Shown one piece after another: positions 44,507 to 53,937 of a stretch of DNA of 64,000 nt. The stretch is from Lentibacillus sp. CBA3610. GTDB lineage: Bacteria; Bacillota; Bacilli; Bacillales; Amphibacillaceae. Every line of letters begins with the position of its first letter. Within the stretch, counting starts at the first letter, position 1. The stretch lies in NCBI RefSeq assembly GCF_013373365.1, contig NZ_CP035925.1:2914001-2978000 (forward strand), written 5' to 3'. The notes beneath the pieces are model-generated. The model was not told where the DNA came from and ran no database searches. It saw nothing but the letters and a program-made list of their open reading frames with translations. The position numbers were made by a program, and so were the translations under genes.

Positions 44507-44800
44507 TTACTTTCTTTTCCAATAAACATTTTCTCGCTTATGTTTAATACCATCAATCCACACAACAGATTCTTCTTCATTAACCTCAAATATTAGAGTT
44601 ACTTGATATAAACCAAGTCTTACCCAATAGCCTTTTAAAGTCCCATAGGGTATTTGTTTTGCAGTCAAAACAGGCATATATGACAATCATTTATAAGCAT
44701 CCAAATATATCCGTTCCTTAACTTCTGGAGGATATGCAAGTATATTGCCTAATTCATCAAGGGCAGTTTGTGACCAATAGACATTATAAGTTTTGTTCAC
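44507..44800 (-). pseudogene. RelE/ParE-like toxin gene with internal stop
   Basis: From a GTG at 44800 that overlaps the upstream gene by 17 bases, the frame reads VNKTYNVYWSQTALDELGNI, then LAYPPEVKERIYLDAYK, a TGA at codon 38 (44689-44687), and continues open as LSYMPVLTAKQIPYGTLKGY to IDGIKHKRENVYWKRK at codon 97. The post-stop part keeps the beta-strand pattern and basic tail of RelE/ParE-fold toxins. A TGG to TGA change would explain it. Placement directly after an antitoxin-like gene supports the reading. Confidence 0.55.
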
Positions 44801-45062
44801 TTTCAAACTCCCTGATTTTATGCTGAAGATACTTTAATCCCTGCTCTTGATCATAAATACGTCCATTTTCACGATCATCCCGACTTTTCTGTACTTGCTG
44901 AATGAGTTCCTTATCCTTAGAAAAAAGGTCTAAATCCATTTGATCAATGGCTTCTCTTTCCCGTTTCATATTTAAATAACCAATAAAGTCATATATCTCA
45001 GCCGTATCTTCTTCGTGAATAAAGTCAATTAGCCGTTTTAGTTCTTCACGATTAACACTCAT
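44784..45062 (-). CDS. Probable antitoxin, partner of the broken RelE-like toxin
   Basis: 92 residues from the ATG at 45062 behind AAGGCGGTG; the frame extends to 45128 without support. Fully helical and charged (NREELKRLIDFIHEEDTAEIYDF, then DRENGRIYDQEQGLKYLQHKI). The gene overlaps the toxin frame by 17 bases, typical of type II toxin-antitoxin pairs. No DNA-binding motif is evident. Assigned by context; sequence family not recognised. Confidence 0.5.
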   Translation of the reverse strand: MSVNREELKRLIDFIHEEDTAEIYDFIGYLNMKREREAIDQMDLDLFSKDKELIQQVQKSRDDRENGRIYDQEQGLKYLQHKIREFESEQNL

Positions 45063-45159
45063 TTTAAACACCGCCTTATTATTTACTAACACCATTATAC
45101 CATTGAATGAATCATTTCTAGAACCCATCCTTATTTCAATATAAAATTTACTACCAAAT

Positions 45160-45190
45160 CTTATTCAATAAGCGCACCCATTTGCTTAAC
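45160..45190 (+). repeat. Gap repeat A copy 18 (short form)
   Basis: CTTATTCAATAAGCGCACC plus CATTTGCTTAAC, upstream of the antitoxin gene. Confidence 0.6.
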
Positions 45191-45407
45191 AATGCACTTT
45201 TCCACCCCCTGCTTCTCTCGGAAAACCTATTCTGATGGTTGGTTAGATAACAATCGACGATAAGAAGTAACGAGATACAATGTAGAGCTTTTCATTAGAG
45301 AAATGGAAATTTTTACCACTTCCTATTGTATAAGAACCAGAAGACTTATGAGTGAGAACAAAAACTGCCGAATTCTCGACAGTTTTTATACAACACAAAG
45401 TCTTATA

Positions 45408-46103
45408 TTAATGATAGCTGGTATCTTGGCTGTTGTTTAGGTCGACCTTATCTTTTATTTTTTCTATGCCTTGTTCAGCCACTTCGCCTGCAATCGTCAC
45501 AACGTCTGTATCATAATTTGCTTCTTTTGATACCTCGAATTGGAGTTGCTCTGCATAAGGTGCTGGTCTATTCATCATGAAAGCAGAGATTGCTTCACTA
45601 TTTTTATCACGAGCTTCTTCAGCGCTTAATTTGCCTGTAACGATATCATTCATTAAATTGAGGGCAGCGATATTAGCGGCTTCCATATCACATCGAGATG
45701 ATACTTCACCTTTTGTTCTTTCAACAATCACGCTTCCATCAAATTTTGCAAGCTCACTAAACATTTCGGATGGGACGGAATAGTTAATATAGTTTTCAAT
45801 ACAGTCCGTATGCGGTTCTGGAAAATCGTGTGGAATCTCATCGCGATATACAATCGTTCGTTTCCAAGGTCCATTATTATACCAAATCAATCGGCTTTGT
45901 GTTGCTTCATTTGGTGAACCGTATTGTTCAATTGTAAGATTGGCTGCTTTTTTAGGCATATCATTCCAATCATTAACAATATCTTTAACTTTCCCTATAT
46001 CTTCAACTGTTTTAGTTGTTTGTTCACCACCCCCAACGGTCTGCAATTTAAAATCACTTCTCATAGCAATTGCGGCAGTCTTCAGCTTTTCTTCTTGTTC
46101 CAT
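45408..46103 (-). CDS. Hypothetical soluble protein
   Basis: 231 residues, no signal or membrane segment. It starts MEQEEKLKTAAIAMRSD after an ACGGAGG site. The central region (RLIWYNNGPWKRTIVYRDEIPHDFPEPHTDCIENYI) looks like a folded domain with conserved-type aromatic and acidic residues, followed by a helical tail. No family recognised. Gap of about 200 bases to copy 18 with no other gene. Confidence 0.6.
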   Translation of the reverse strand: MEQEEKLKTAAIAMRSDFKLQTVGGGEQTTKTVEDIGKVKDIVNDWNDMPKKAANLTIEQYGSPNEATQSRLIWYNNGPWKRTIVYRDEIPHDFPEPHTDCIENYINYSVPSEMFSELAKFDGSVIVERTKGEVSSRCDMEAANIAALNLMNDIVTGKLSAEEARDKNSEAISAFMMNRPAPYAEQLQFEVSKEANYDTDVVTIAGEVAEQGIEKIKDKVDLNNSQDTSYH

Positions 46104-46132
46104 TAATACCTCCGTGTATTTGTGTTTAATAT

Positions 46133-46380
46133 CTATTTTGTAATTTGTACTTCCTCTGCGAAAATATTCACTTTCCTTGAATGATTGTGATCTTTTTTAA
46201 GGAATCTTATATTAGTGTTAAATGCAGGTATTATTGCATTTAGAATCCTTTGAATTTTATTTTTGAAATACTTTTGTACAGTTAATACTTCCGTGCCATA
46301 ACGATCTTTCACACTAATTTTCCTTGTAGAGTTTTTCATTGCGGGGAGTTCATATTCTAAATAATTTATAATTATAATCA
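46133..46380 (-). pseudogene. Truncated tubby C-terminal-like protein
   Basis: About 82 residues. YLEYELPAMKNSTRKISVKD and VQKYFKNKIQRILNAI correspond to the start of the full-length family member at 57340-57876 (FYQAPLTKNSTKSCEVL, VQRYYNSTFHSIIDSL). The remaining 80-90 residues of the family are missing; the frame ends in unrelated basic sequence. The start is uncertain: several ATGs cluster at 46345-46390 after GGAG. Confidence 0.45.
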
Positions 46381-46432
46381 TCTCCATAATCAACAGCGTG
46401 GTCCGATAAACCAATAATCGAAGAAAGCACTT

Positions 46433-46461
46433 TTGTTCAGAAAAGCGCCTGATTGTTCAAT
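46433..46461 (+). repeat. Gap repeat A copy 19 (short form)
   Basis: TTGTTCAGAAAAGCGCC plus TGATTGTTCAAT, in tandem with copy 20. Confidence 0.65.
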
Positions 46462-46477
46462 ATGCAGTTGCTGTTTG

Positions 46478-46538
46478 TAAGCTAAAATGGCCCTTTAGGC
46501 GCTCATACTTATTCAAGGAAAGCGCCCGATTGTGGCAG
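46478..46538 (+). repeat. Gap repeat A copy 20
   Basis: TAAGCTAAAATGGCCC, TTTAGGCGCTCATAC, TTATTCAAGG, AAAGCGCCCGATTGTGG. Two repeats in tandem without a gene between them: an empty unit. Confidence 0.75.
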
Positions 46539-46618
46539 AATGTGTACTTTCCTACAAAAATGGCAATCTAAGAAGTCCCATTTGACTATACATGTATATA
46601 GAACAGTAGCTAAATCCC

Positions 46619-46987
46619 CTAGCTACTTTGCTGAAAATTCCTTATTCCTGGAGCATGATTTGAAAAAAGCTTGATTGTTTCTAAAAAGAGTTCCGTATTT
46701 CCTTTATTAACTAATTTCACGGCAACAGAAACACCGTTGTGAAATGAAAATAAAGAATTCACTACATCTATCCGAATAATTTCTTCATAATGATAAATGG
46801 CTGTCTCGCTTTGTCCAATAAGAGGATATTTGGTATATAAAATTAACCTCTTATTGGTCGCAAGCATATTGCCAAATTTATAGGTTATGCCAAAATTCTC
46901 TTTGACTTCAAAGGTGGCTGTTATTTCATCAATTATGCTTTCATCAGGTGATAATAATGAGTTCTTCCATTTCTCCACAGTTCTCAC
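46619..46987 (-). CDS. Bacterial PH/GRAM-like domain protein
   Basis: 122 residues with the PH-like pattern: FGNMLATNKRLILYTKY, YHYEEIIRIDVVNSLFSFHNGVSV, then a closing helix (LFLETIKLFSNHAPGIRNF). The ATG at 46987 follows AAGGAGTGAG. It lies behind a LacI-type operator and next to a LacI-family gene. Role unknown. Confidence 0.7.
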   Translation of the reverse strand: MRTVEKWKNSLLSPDESIIDEITATFEVKENFGITYKFGNMLATNKRLILYTKYPLIGQSETAIYHYEEIIRIDVVNSLFSFHNGVSVAVKLVNKGNTELFLETIKLFSNHAPGIRNFQQSS

Positions 46988-47006
46988 TCCTTAAGCCCAA
47001 ATGTTT

Positions 47007-47020
47007 TTAAAGCGCTTTAA
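47007..47020. promoter_or_regulatory. LacI/CcpA-type operator
   Basis: TTAAAGCGCTTTAA is a perfect 14-bp palindrome with the central CG typical of LacI-family operators. It is 20 bases upstream of the PH-domain gene and 52 bases after the end of the LacI-family gene. Confidence 0.55.
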
Positions 47021-47071
47021 TTAAAGCTTAATTTATGAAAACATTATCAGGTCAAGGAGTTTAATTTTAAT

Positions 47072-48037
47072 TTAAGCTATGGTAGAGACAGTATGCCGTT
47101 TCACTAACTTAAAAGGAATTTTAACTTGCTCATTAGAATCGGTATAGAACAACGTAAACGCCTGTTCCCCAATTTCTTTTATGTTTGACTCCAAAGTTGT
47201 CAGTCCTAAAGCTTCTGACATAGGGTTATTATCAAATCCTATAATGGATAGTTCTTCAGGCACTTTTAATCCAATCATTTCAGATTGGGATATCATACCA
47301 GCAGCCACTTCATCACCATTTGTTAAAATTGCCGTTGGAATACTGTTTAGATCCCGCAATTTGTTAATTATTCTTTTTCCATCATTCATTGTGTAACAAT
47401 CTGTGAACATCCAGTCATCCAGTATTGGTTGATCAATTTTTGTAAGAGCTGCTTTAAACGCAGCATAACGCATTTTACTGCTTAGACTATACTTTCTTCC
47501 AGTGCAATAGCCGATTTTTCGATGACCCTCTTCAATAAGATAATTTATACCAGTAAGAAATGCATCGTAATGGTCTGTATAAGCACAAGGTAGTTTTTCA
47601 AATCGTTCACAGGACACAATAGGACCATATTCTGTATATGGAATAATTGTATTCCAGTCATTGGAACGAGAGCAGATTATTAAACCATCCAAGTTCTTTC
47701 CCTTTAGCATATCGAGGTATTTCAATTCTTCCTCTTTGTCATAACTTGTAGGGCAACATAGAACTGAATAGTTATGCATAAATGCGTTTTTCATAACCCC
47801 TCCCACCATTGCCTGAAAGTAGGGATGATCGATATAAGGAATGATAACTCCAACCGTAAGTGTTTTTCCTTTAACAAGATGGATAGCATTTAGATTTTGG
47901 TGAAATTTTAATTCCTCAATAACCTGTTCCACCTTATTTCTTTTTTCATCGTTCACATATGGATGGTTATTCAAAACCCTTGAAACCGTGGAAACAGACA
48001 CCTCAGCTAATCTTGCAATGTCCTTGATATTAGTCAT
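47072..48037 (-). CDS. LacI-family transcriptional regulator (CcpB-like)
   Basis: 321 residues. HTH MTNIKDIARLAEVSVSTVSRVLNN in the first 25 residues with the LacI hinge region, then a periplasmic-binding-like effector domain (VGVIIPYIDHPYF, EEGHRKIGYCTG, PEELSIIGFDNNPMSEA). The ribosome site AACGGGTG is moderate. Similarity to B. subtilis CcpB is suggested by NNHPYVNDEKR and the NAIHLVKGKTLTVGV segment. It may bind the 47007 palindrome. Confidence 0.85.
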   Translation of the reverse strand: MTNIKDIARLAEVSVSTVSRVLNNHPYVNDEKRNKVEQVIEELKFHQNLNAIHLVKGKTLTVGVIIPYIDHPYFQAMVGGVMKNAFMHNYSVLCCPTSYDKEEELKYLDMLKGKNLDGLIICSRSNDWNTIIPYTEYGPIVSCERFEKLPCAYTDHYDAFLTGINYLIEEGHRKIGYCTGRKYSLSSKMRYAAFKAALTKIDQPILDDWMFTDCYTMNDGKRIINKLRDLNSIPTAILTNGDEVAAGMISQSEMIGLKVPEELSIIGFDNNPMSEALGLTTLESNIKEIGEQAFTLFYTDSNEQVKIPFKLVKRHTVSTIA

Positions 48038-48098
48038 TTTTATTCACCCGTTAGGTTATATTATTTAAAAGACGACCTTTTTACATATTACCATATGA

Positions 48099-48124
48099 TA
48101 TTCCTTATTAGGGAAAAGCGCCTC
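48099..48124 (+). repeat. Gap repeat A copy 21, forming a gene end
   Basis: ATTCCTTATTAGGGAAAAGC plus GCCTCA. It overlaps the stop codon of the AAC(3) gene (48123-48125). Confidence 0.65.
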
Positions 48125-48812
48125 ATACTCCAATAGCAGGAAACTTTTCCTCATCATAATCAAGCTCAATATATTCTTTCCATACCTTTTGATGATCCTC
48201 TAAAATTGGACTCATCTTCGTTACTTCTTTAATCCCTGCACCTTTATGTTCTCCGTAATGCATTGACGTGTTCGTTTCATAATCAGTTCCAAGCATTAAC
48301 ACATAACCGTCATTACGATATATATAAGCAAGTGGTGAGTCATCACCCAGTCCGTTATCTAATGAATGATTATTTGCGATTTCATCACTGTTCTTTCCCC
48401 ATACTGAAAAAGAGTGTACAGGATGATAACTACGTTTCACATCCGAGTATGTACGAAAGGACTCTGGAATAGCCCCCATTGCTAATGTTGGTGTTATATT
48501 GGTATCAAATGGTGGCAGTTCATTCATCACTTCGGTGAGCCATTCTTCTGGAATTGCTGGATTATCCCACTCTCTTGGATCCGATACATCAGCACTGTGA
48601 GCTGGCATGATAATCGTACCTTTTGAAGTAATCACATCTTGTAAAGCTTGAATTACAGCTACTGATCCCCCACAGACCCAACCTAACGATTTCATTGAAG
48701 AGTGCACAATAACAACCATACCCTCACGTAAACCTAACTTTTTTAAGTCATTTGTAAGCGAACTGCGTGTTTGTGGTGCGTTAGATTGTTGTATTAATTC
48801 TGTTTGACTCAT
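48123..48812 (-). CDS. AAC(3)-family aminoglycoside N-acetyltransferase, C-terminally short
   Basis: 229 residues; family members have about 260-275. The core is present: VVIVHSSMKSLGWVCGGSVAVIQAL, KGTIIMPAHSADVSDP, SYHPVHSFSVWGKN (catalytic-type His), SPLAYIYRNDGYVLMLGTDYETNTS and HYGEHKGAG. It ends at EEKFPAIGV, where homologues continue with a last helical stretch, and the stop lies in gap repeat 21. Whether activity remains is uncertain. Substrate could be aminoglycosides, but YokD-type proteins may act on other amines. Start follows AAGGAG. Confidence 0.8.
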   Translation of the reverse strand: MSQTELIQQSNAPQTRSSLTNDLKKLGLREGMVVIVHSSMKSLGWVCGGSVAVIQALQDVITSKGTIIMPAHSADVSDPREWDNPAIPEEWLTEVMNELPPFDTNITPTLAMGAIPESFRTYSDVKRSYHPVHSFSVWGKNSDEIANNHSLDNGLGDDSPLAYIYRNDGYVLMLGTDYETNTSMHYGEHKGAGIKEVTKMSPILEDHQKVWKEYIELDYDEEKFPAIGV

Positions 48813-48914
48813 AATGAAATATCTCCTTTATATGCATAAAAATACCGATATTAGACTACCAGTATTTTAAAATTGTCACAAATTTTCTTTTATTAACTGT
48901 TCTGATATAAAACC

Positions 48915-48983
48915 GTTACTCCGCATTATGGCCCCTCAAATCAAGAAAGAAGGCAATCCTTATTCCATTCTCGTTTGCGTAAG
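48915..48983 (+). repeat. Gap repeat A copy 22
   Basis: GTTACTCCGCATTATGGCC on the left; AATCCTTATTCCATTCTCG and TTTGCGTAAG on the right, lacking the GCGCCC core. Confidence 0.6.
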
Positions 48984-49022
48984 ATCGATGGCACAAATAT
49001 TGGCTGTCTCTATAGTGTGCTT

Positions 49023-49472
49023 CTACCAAGTATCTCCGCCCGTAGGAGGTGGCCACTGATTCAAAAAGCGTCTGATAATCACAACTTGCCCGGAATGGTA
49101 ACTATTATGGGAAATTAACGAAAGAAGATGCTCCACCTGACCATTTGAAACGCCATGCTCGTTTTCTGCAAATCCTACAGCTTCATTTAAACCATCTATA
49201 AATTTGTTTACAGCCAATTCCCAATCCTTTTTGGCAGATGGTTTTATCTCTGTTGGCCATGTCTCTGAAGCATGTTTTGGCGGTACTGTCTCTTTTCCCT
49301 TCAAAAGACGTAAAATATATTCTTGCCAGTAGATCATATGATTTAGAATTTGCCAGATTGAATGCTGGTTAAGAACCACCTTACCTGCTTGCTCGATGCC
49401 TAATCCATCGAAAAGCGTCAATGTGTTAACGTGAGCATTTTCTCCGTATAATCCTTTGGTTAAATGGTTCAT
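49023..49472 (-). CDS. DinB-family protein
   Basis: 149 residues with the DinB four-helix pattern: SIWQILNHMIYWQEYILRLL (first metal His) and LSLISHNSYHSGQVVIIRRF (second and third His, H-x3-H). Such proteins include metal-dependent thiol transferases and mycothiol/bacillithiol enzymes (YfiT/BstA types). The start (49472) follows AGAGGTGAC. Substrate unknown. Single unit. Confidence 0.85.
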   Translation of the reverse strand: MNHLTKGLYGENAHVNTLTLFDGLGIEQAGKVVLNQHSIWQILNHMIYWQEYILRLLKGKETVPPKHASETWPTEIKPSAKKDWELAVNKFIDGLNEAVGFAENEHGVSNGQVEHLLSLISHNSYHSGQVVIIRRFLNQWPPPTGGDTW

Positions 49473-49559
49473 AGCTTAGTCACCTCTATGTAAAAACTAC
49501 TGAAACATTCCATCATTATTCAATTCTTGCTCCCGATCATATTGCTTAAGATCCAATCT

Positions 49560-50654
49560 TTATATTGGTGTAAATCTTGAAGAGGTTGTTACTGCTACTA
49601 TCCTATCATTTTCTTCTACTAATTGATCTCTAATAATTTGGTTAGTTGCAGCAATTACAGTGGATGATGATAACTCTAAATGAATCCCTGACCTGCTCAT
49701 CAATGCTTGAGATTCTAAGGCATCTTCTTCTGTTATATTAATAGCATACCCGTTACTTTCAATGACTGCTTGCAACGCCTGCCATGTAACTGTTGTACCA
49801 GCAATTGACTTTAAATTAGTTTTTCCACCAAAGTGTTTTGTGTAATCCTCACCATCTAAAACCTTGCTAATTCTCTCAAATGGTTCAACAGCAAACAACT
49901 TAGGAATTTTTTCAATAAATTTTGCTTGCTTAAGTTCAGAATAACCTTCATAAATTCCCCAAATTAAATCTCCTCGTGACGTTGGTACAACCAATGCATT
50001 GGGATTATACCCTAATTGACGGTAACATTCCCTTGCAATCAATTTATAAGCCTGAACACCAATAGGCTGACTTCCTACTGGTGGATCAATAAAATTCGTG
50101 GCGGAAAGAAATCCATCTTTGACATACCTCTCAGTTAATTCCCATCTTTCTAAAGATGTTTTTGTCAAGACTAGTTCAGCTCCGGTACTCTTAATGTATG
50201 AAGCTAACTCATGATTCAGGCTATCAGTAGATATAATCACACAAGGAATGTTTGTATAACTCGCATACGAAGCGAGGGACAACCCTGCATTTCCACTTGA
50301 AGCAGCCACAACTCCTTTATACCTTTTTGAAATCGCCATAGATACGACAAAAGAACTCATTCGATCCTTATGTGAGCCGGTAGGATTTAAAGCTTCATTT
50401 TTTATGTAAAACTTCCCATATTCTGTTGTTACATCAAGTAATGGAGTTCTTGCCTCGCCAAGACTAACTGGTTTTAGAAATGGGAGCCAATTTTCACCGT
50501 CGAAAAAGCCTTTGTAAATCGGTTTTACACTAGCGGGCTTGCCATTCAACTTACATTTAGGACACCCTTCATACATGTCTTCAAATGGGTACTCCCTTTT
50601 ACATTTAATACATTGGTAACCAATTATTTTGTCACTAAAATTTATTTGATTCAT
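49560..50654 (-). CDS. PLP-dependent threonine-synthase-like enzyme with zinc ribbon
   Basis: 364 residues. An N-terminal zinc ribbon, YQCIKCKREYPFEDMYEGCPKCK (two C-x2-C pairs), precedes a fold-II PLP domain with NPTGSHKDRMSSFV (Lys for the Schiff base), AASSGNAGLSLASYA (phosphate loop) and TSRGDLIWGIYEGY. The layout is that of threonine synthase and related lyases, but the sequence departs enough that another beta-elimination or replacement reaction is possible. Starts after GGAGG. Single unit in the array. Confidence 0.78.
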   Translation of the reverse strand: MNQINFSDKIIGYQCIKCKREYPFEDMYEGCPKCKLNGKPASVKPIYKGFFDGENWLPFLKPVSLGEARTPLLDVTTEYGKFYIKNEALNPTGSHKDRMSSFVVSMAISKRYKGVVAASSGNAGLSLASYASYTNIPCVIISTDSLNHELASYIKSTGAELVLTKTSLERWELTERYVKDGFLSATNFIDPPVGSQPIGVQAYKLIARECYRQLGYNPNALVVPTSRGDLIWGIYEGYSELKQAKFIEKIPKLFAVEPFERISKVLDGEDYTKHFGGKTNLKSIAGTTVTWQALQAVIESNGYAINITEEDALESQALMSRSGIHLELSSSTVIAATNQIIRDQLVEENDRIVAVTTSSRFTPI

Positions 50655-50732
50655 CAGCAGTCCTCCCTCTTCACTATCCCAGTATTTCGCATGAAAGTTT
50701 GAAAACGGTCATCTACAACATACTTTTTCGTA

Positions 50733-50785
50733 TTATCCGATATTGGCGCCATTCCTTATTAGGGAAACGCGCCCGTTTGTGTAAC
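50733..50785 (+). repeat. Gap repeat A copy 23
   Basis: TTATCCGATATTGGCGCC, ATTCCTTATTAGGG, AAACGCGCCCGTTTGTGTAA. Confidence 0.75.
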
Positions 50786-50810
50786 AAAAAGGTTCATTCT
50801 CCATATACCT

Positions 50811-52971
50811 TTACAGGTATTTGTCAAACCAGGAAAGCACCCGATCATAATAATCCTGTAAATTTTCTTTTTGCCATGTCCCTTGCCAATGACCTTCGTC
50901 GTAAAGAACCAACTCAGCTGTTTTATCCAATCGTTTAAGAGACGAAAAAATTGGTCCTGCTTCATTACGACATAAATTATCACGAGTTCCTTGGACTACA
51001 AGTACTGGAGTTTTTATTTTGTGGAAATCAAATAATGGGGAATTTCTAATATATCGGTCTCTATTCTCCCATAAAGTCGCTCCCATATTCACTTGCCCAT
51101 CCTCAATCAATCCGTAATTATGATAGAAATTATCATAATCAAAATCTGTATACAAACTAATTAAATTCCCAATACCAGCAGATACTACAGCAGCTTTAAA
51201 ACGCTGTAATCTCGTAATAGCAATCAGTGTTGAATAACCGCCAAAAGAATGGCCTATAATACCGATCCTGTCGGAATCTATATCAGGATGTTCTGCAAGC
51301 GCGTTAAAAGCAGATTCAATGCCATCAGTGATTTCACTTGCCGGTTCATGGTCTTGTGCCATTGGAAGATCAGGCAAGAATACAGCATATCCATGGGATG
51401 CAAATAGCTGATGGTTATCAGCTGCTGAAGGACTTAAACCAAAAAATCGTACGTTTTGTGATTGCATTGAACCGCCATATACACGCATAATCGCTGGAAC
51501 TTGACCTTCCCTATTTTTTGGTAAAAGCAAAGCACCTCTTCGTTTATTCCCTCCTTTTGTCCATGTGATTAACTGCGTAGATCCTAACTCCACTTTTGTT
51601 TGCAATTTTGTAAATTCAACAATGCATGAACCTGTTTTGGATGCTATATCAAACACTCTTATTGCTGGAGGCTGATCAGCAGCCTGAGTCCAATAGATAA
51701 TCATGTCAACATTATCACTTTTCCCGCATACTGCTCCTCCCCCATACCACGGCAAGTGCCTTCCAAATTCCTCCACTATTTTCTCTGTTTCTCCAGTTGT
51801 ATAATTTACTCTCCAGAATCCATCGAGTGCTTCTGCCGGATCGCTGGTTTGAACAATGACATTTGTTCCAGATTGATTTCCTTCAGGCAAAATCGCAGTA
51901 ACTTTCCGCTCACGAGGTAAAGTAAACTTTTCGATATGCCCGGTTAACGAGAAATAACACCATAAATCCCCATTAGCTACCATCAAAATTGCACCATTTG
52001 ACATTGGAAAAGGACCTTCGTAATCTCGCCCAAAAGAGATGTCTTTTTGTTCATAAAGACGTTTTTGATTTGATGAAGCAAGATCAACTAACCATAGACT
52101 GCCATCTGACAAAGGGCCAGTCGTGGAATAATAAATTGATTGATCATTGTGACTCCATGAAAAACTCATGCCATAATTCATACGAATTCGTTCAGCAATA
52201 CACTGCTGTTCACCATGGCGTTCCTTAGTTTTCAAGGGAGAGATCCACAAGTCGAACACATTTTGTTGTGTATTTTTCTTTTCTTCTCCCAAACAACTTG
52301 TAAAAACAATATGCTCCCCATCATTAGCAAGAGCTATTCCGACCGGCCTCAATCCGCTGCTAAGAATGGTAGAAGCCTCCGTTTCAATATCAATCATAAC
52401 AATATCAGCTCGATAAATATTTACCCAGGACTGTTGATTTTTTTCCTTTTCTTCTACCGTATTTCCCATTGTGGTAAACACCTTAGGCTTTGAATTGGAA
52501 GAATTCTGATTATGACCAGTTTTTGAGAATGAGTTGAAGCCATTATCTGGCATGGATTTAATGATAACGGAGCCCCCATCCTTCGTCCAAATCGGTTTTT
52601 CGAATCCAAAAAAGGGCGGGCAATGATATCAGATATAATGTTTAAGTTTCGATTTAAAGCAAACCACAGACAAAGGCGAGCTGCACCATCTATATCAGCA
52701 AAAAAAGCGAGAATTGTACCATCAGGTGACCATACCCTGCCCAACTGCTATCAGATTGAGGAGCAACCTGAAAAACACTTTCTAATACAAAATTATAAAC
52801 CCATTGGGAATTACCTTTAACAGCCTCAGACACCCCGACTGATTCTTTTCCTTCAGATGTTCCACTTGTACAAAAAGCCAGCCATTTATTATCTGCTGAT
52901 ATAGACATATGAACTCGATCAGCAGGTTCTTCGATGCATAAAACATCTTCAAGCGTCAAGGTTTTATTCAT
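50811..52971 (-). pseudogene. S9-family (prolyl oligopeptidase-like) peptidase, two frameshifts
   Basis: Three frames join into one protein of about 720 residues. The first (from the ATG at 52971 after GGGGG) reads MNKTLTLEDVLCIEEPADRV and ends near 52735; the second carries VWSPDGTILAFFADIDGAARL; the third resumes as PIWTKDGGSVIIKSMPDNGF and runs to the end. The second shift lies in a T run near 52608-52614. After a beta-propeller of WSPDG-type blades, the hydrolase domain has GHSFGGYSTL (nucleophile Ser), QGTRDNLCRNE (Asp) and YDEGHWQG (His). All catalytic residues are intact, so either recent decay or sequencing error. Confidence 0.8.
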
Positions 52972-53074
52972 TGAATCCCCCATAAATTAATTTTTTGGCT
53001 CATGTCACTTCTATGCAATTCTTCCAACTTAGATACATTATGAAATGATATTCAGCTATCCTGCCTAATTGAAA

Positions 53075-53148
53075 TTATTCCCTTAAATGGCCTTTATCTA
53101 CAATACGGGCGCAGATCTTTATTACAGAAAAGCGCCCAATTGATGAAC
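53075..53148 (+). repeat. Gap repeat A copy 24
   Basis: Full length: TTATTCCCTTAAATGGCC, TACGGGCGCAGATC, TTTATTACAG, AAAAGCGCCCAATTGATG. Confidence 0.8.
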
Positions 53149-53299
53149 ATTTAGTAACTTAATTCTGTTTGATTTTAAAACCTTTACTGTATATAGTATT
53201 TTCTTAAACTGAACCCGTTCACTTTTGACTAGCATGAATAAGGCTAATACGTTGTCATATTACTACCAGTAACAGCATTGCTAAGGAGAGTGGGCAAAT

Positions 53300-53745
53300 G
53301 TAGGTTTTAAAAGTAAAGTCTTGATACCATAATTTTTATTAGTGGCTTAATTCTATTCCTAATCGTTGATTTCAATGGAAAGTCTTTGGCTCAAGATAAT
53401 ACATTTGAGCAGCAAATTAAAAATTTTGGAGAAAAACAAACAAACAAAGTTCCTGAAGACTACACACCAGAAGAGGCAATGGAAAATGGTGATATTACTC
53501 CAACTAACATCACTCCAAAGCAACGTGAAAAAATCAATCAGTTTAAGAAGAACGCATGGAATGGTAATCTGACTTATTCGATTTACCCAATTTTTCAAAG
53601 TCTGGAGACCCATATATACTGAATTCCAATTTAACGGTGACCTATATACTATCGTTGGGATTACAAGAGATGAAAGCGGATCATTAGCAGAAAATATGAA
53701 TACAGGGGGATTTAGCGTACAAGAAGATACTGTAAGAAGCTTGTA
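53300..53745 (+). pseudogene. Degraded gene for a small secreted protein
   Basis: Plus-strand frames read IIFISGLILFLIVDFNGKSL, a signal-peptide-like start ending near LAQ/DNTFEQ, then PEDYTPEEAMENGDITPTN and FKKNAWNGNL. The frame then shifts and continues FKVWRPIYTEFQFNGDLY, TIVGITRDESGSLAENM and TGGFSVQEDTV, with a possible further shift before KLVDNPENCRYITKLL. No intact start remains: ATGTAGG at 53298 has a stop as its second codon. Family not recognised. Confidence 0.5.
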
Positions 53746-53937
53746 GACAATCCCGAAAATTGCCGTTATATCACAAAACTTTTATAAGTATGAAAGTCAT
53801 GAGTTTTAATTTATTCCATCTTAAATGTAGATTTAATTTTGCACCCTCAATTTTGTGGTGCTTTATTATACAAAAAAATAACCCAGTACGGCAAGAACTC
53901 AGTAATTATTCGTATATGCTTTTAATTTTATTATTTA

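Noticed and set aside
53359..53613. 84-codon minus-strand frame as a gene
   Set aside because: It is antisense to the degraded secreted-protein gene, which shows a signal-peptide-like start and coherent protein sequence on the plus strand.
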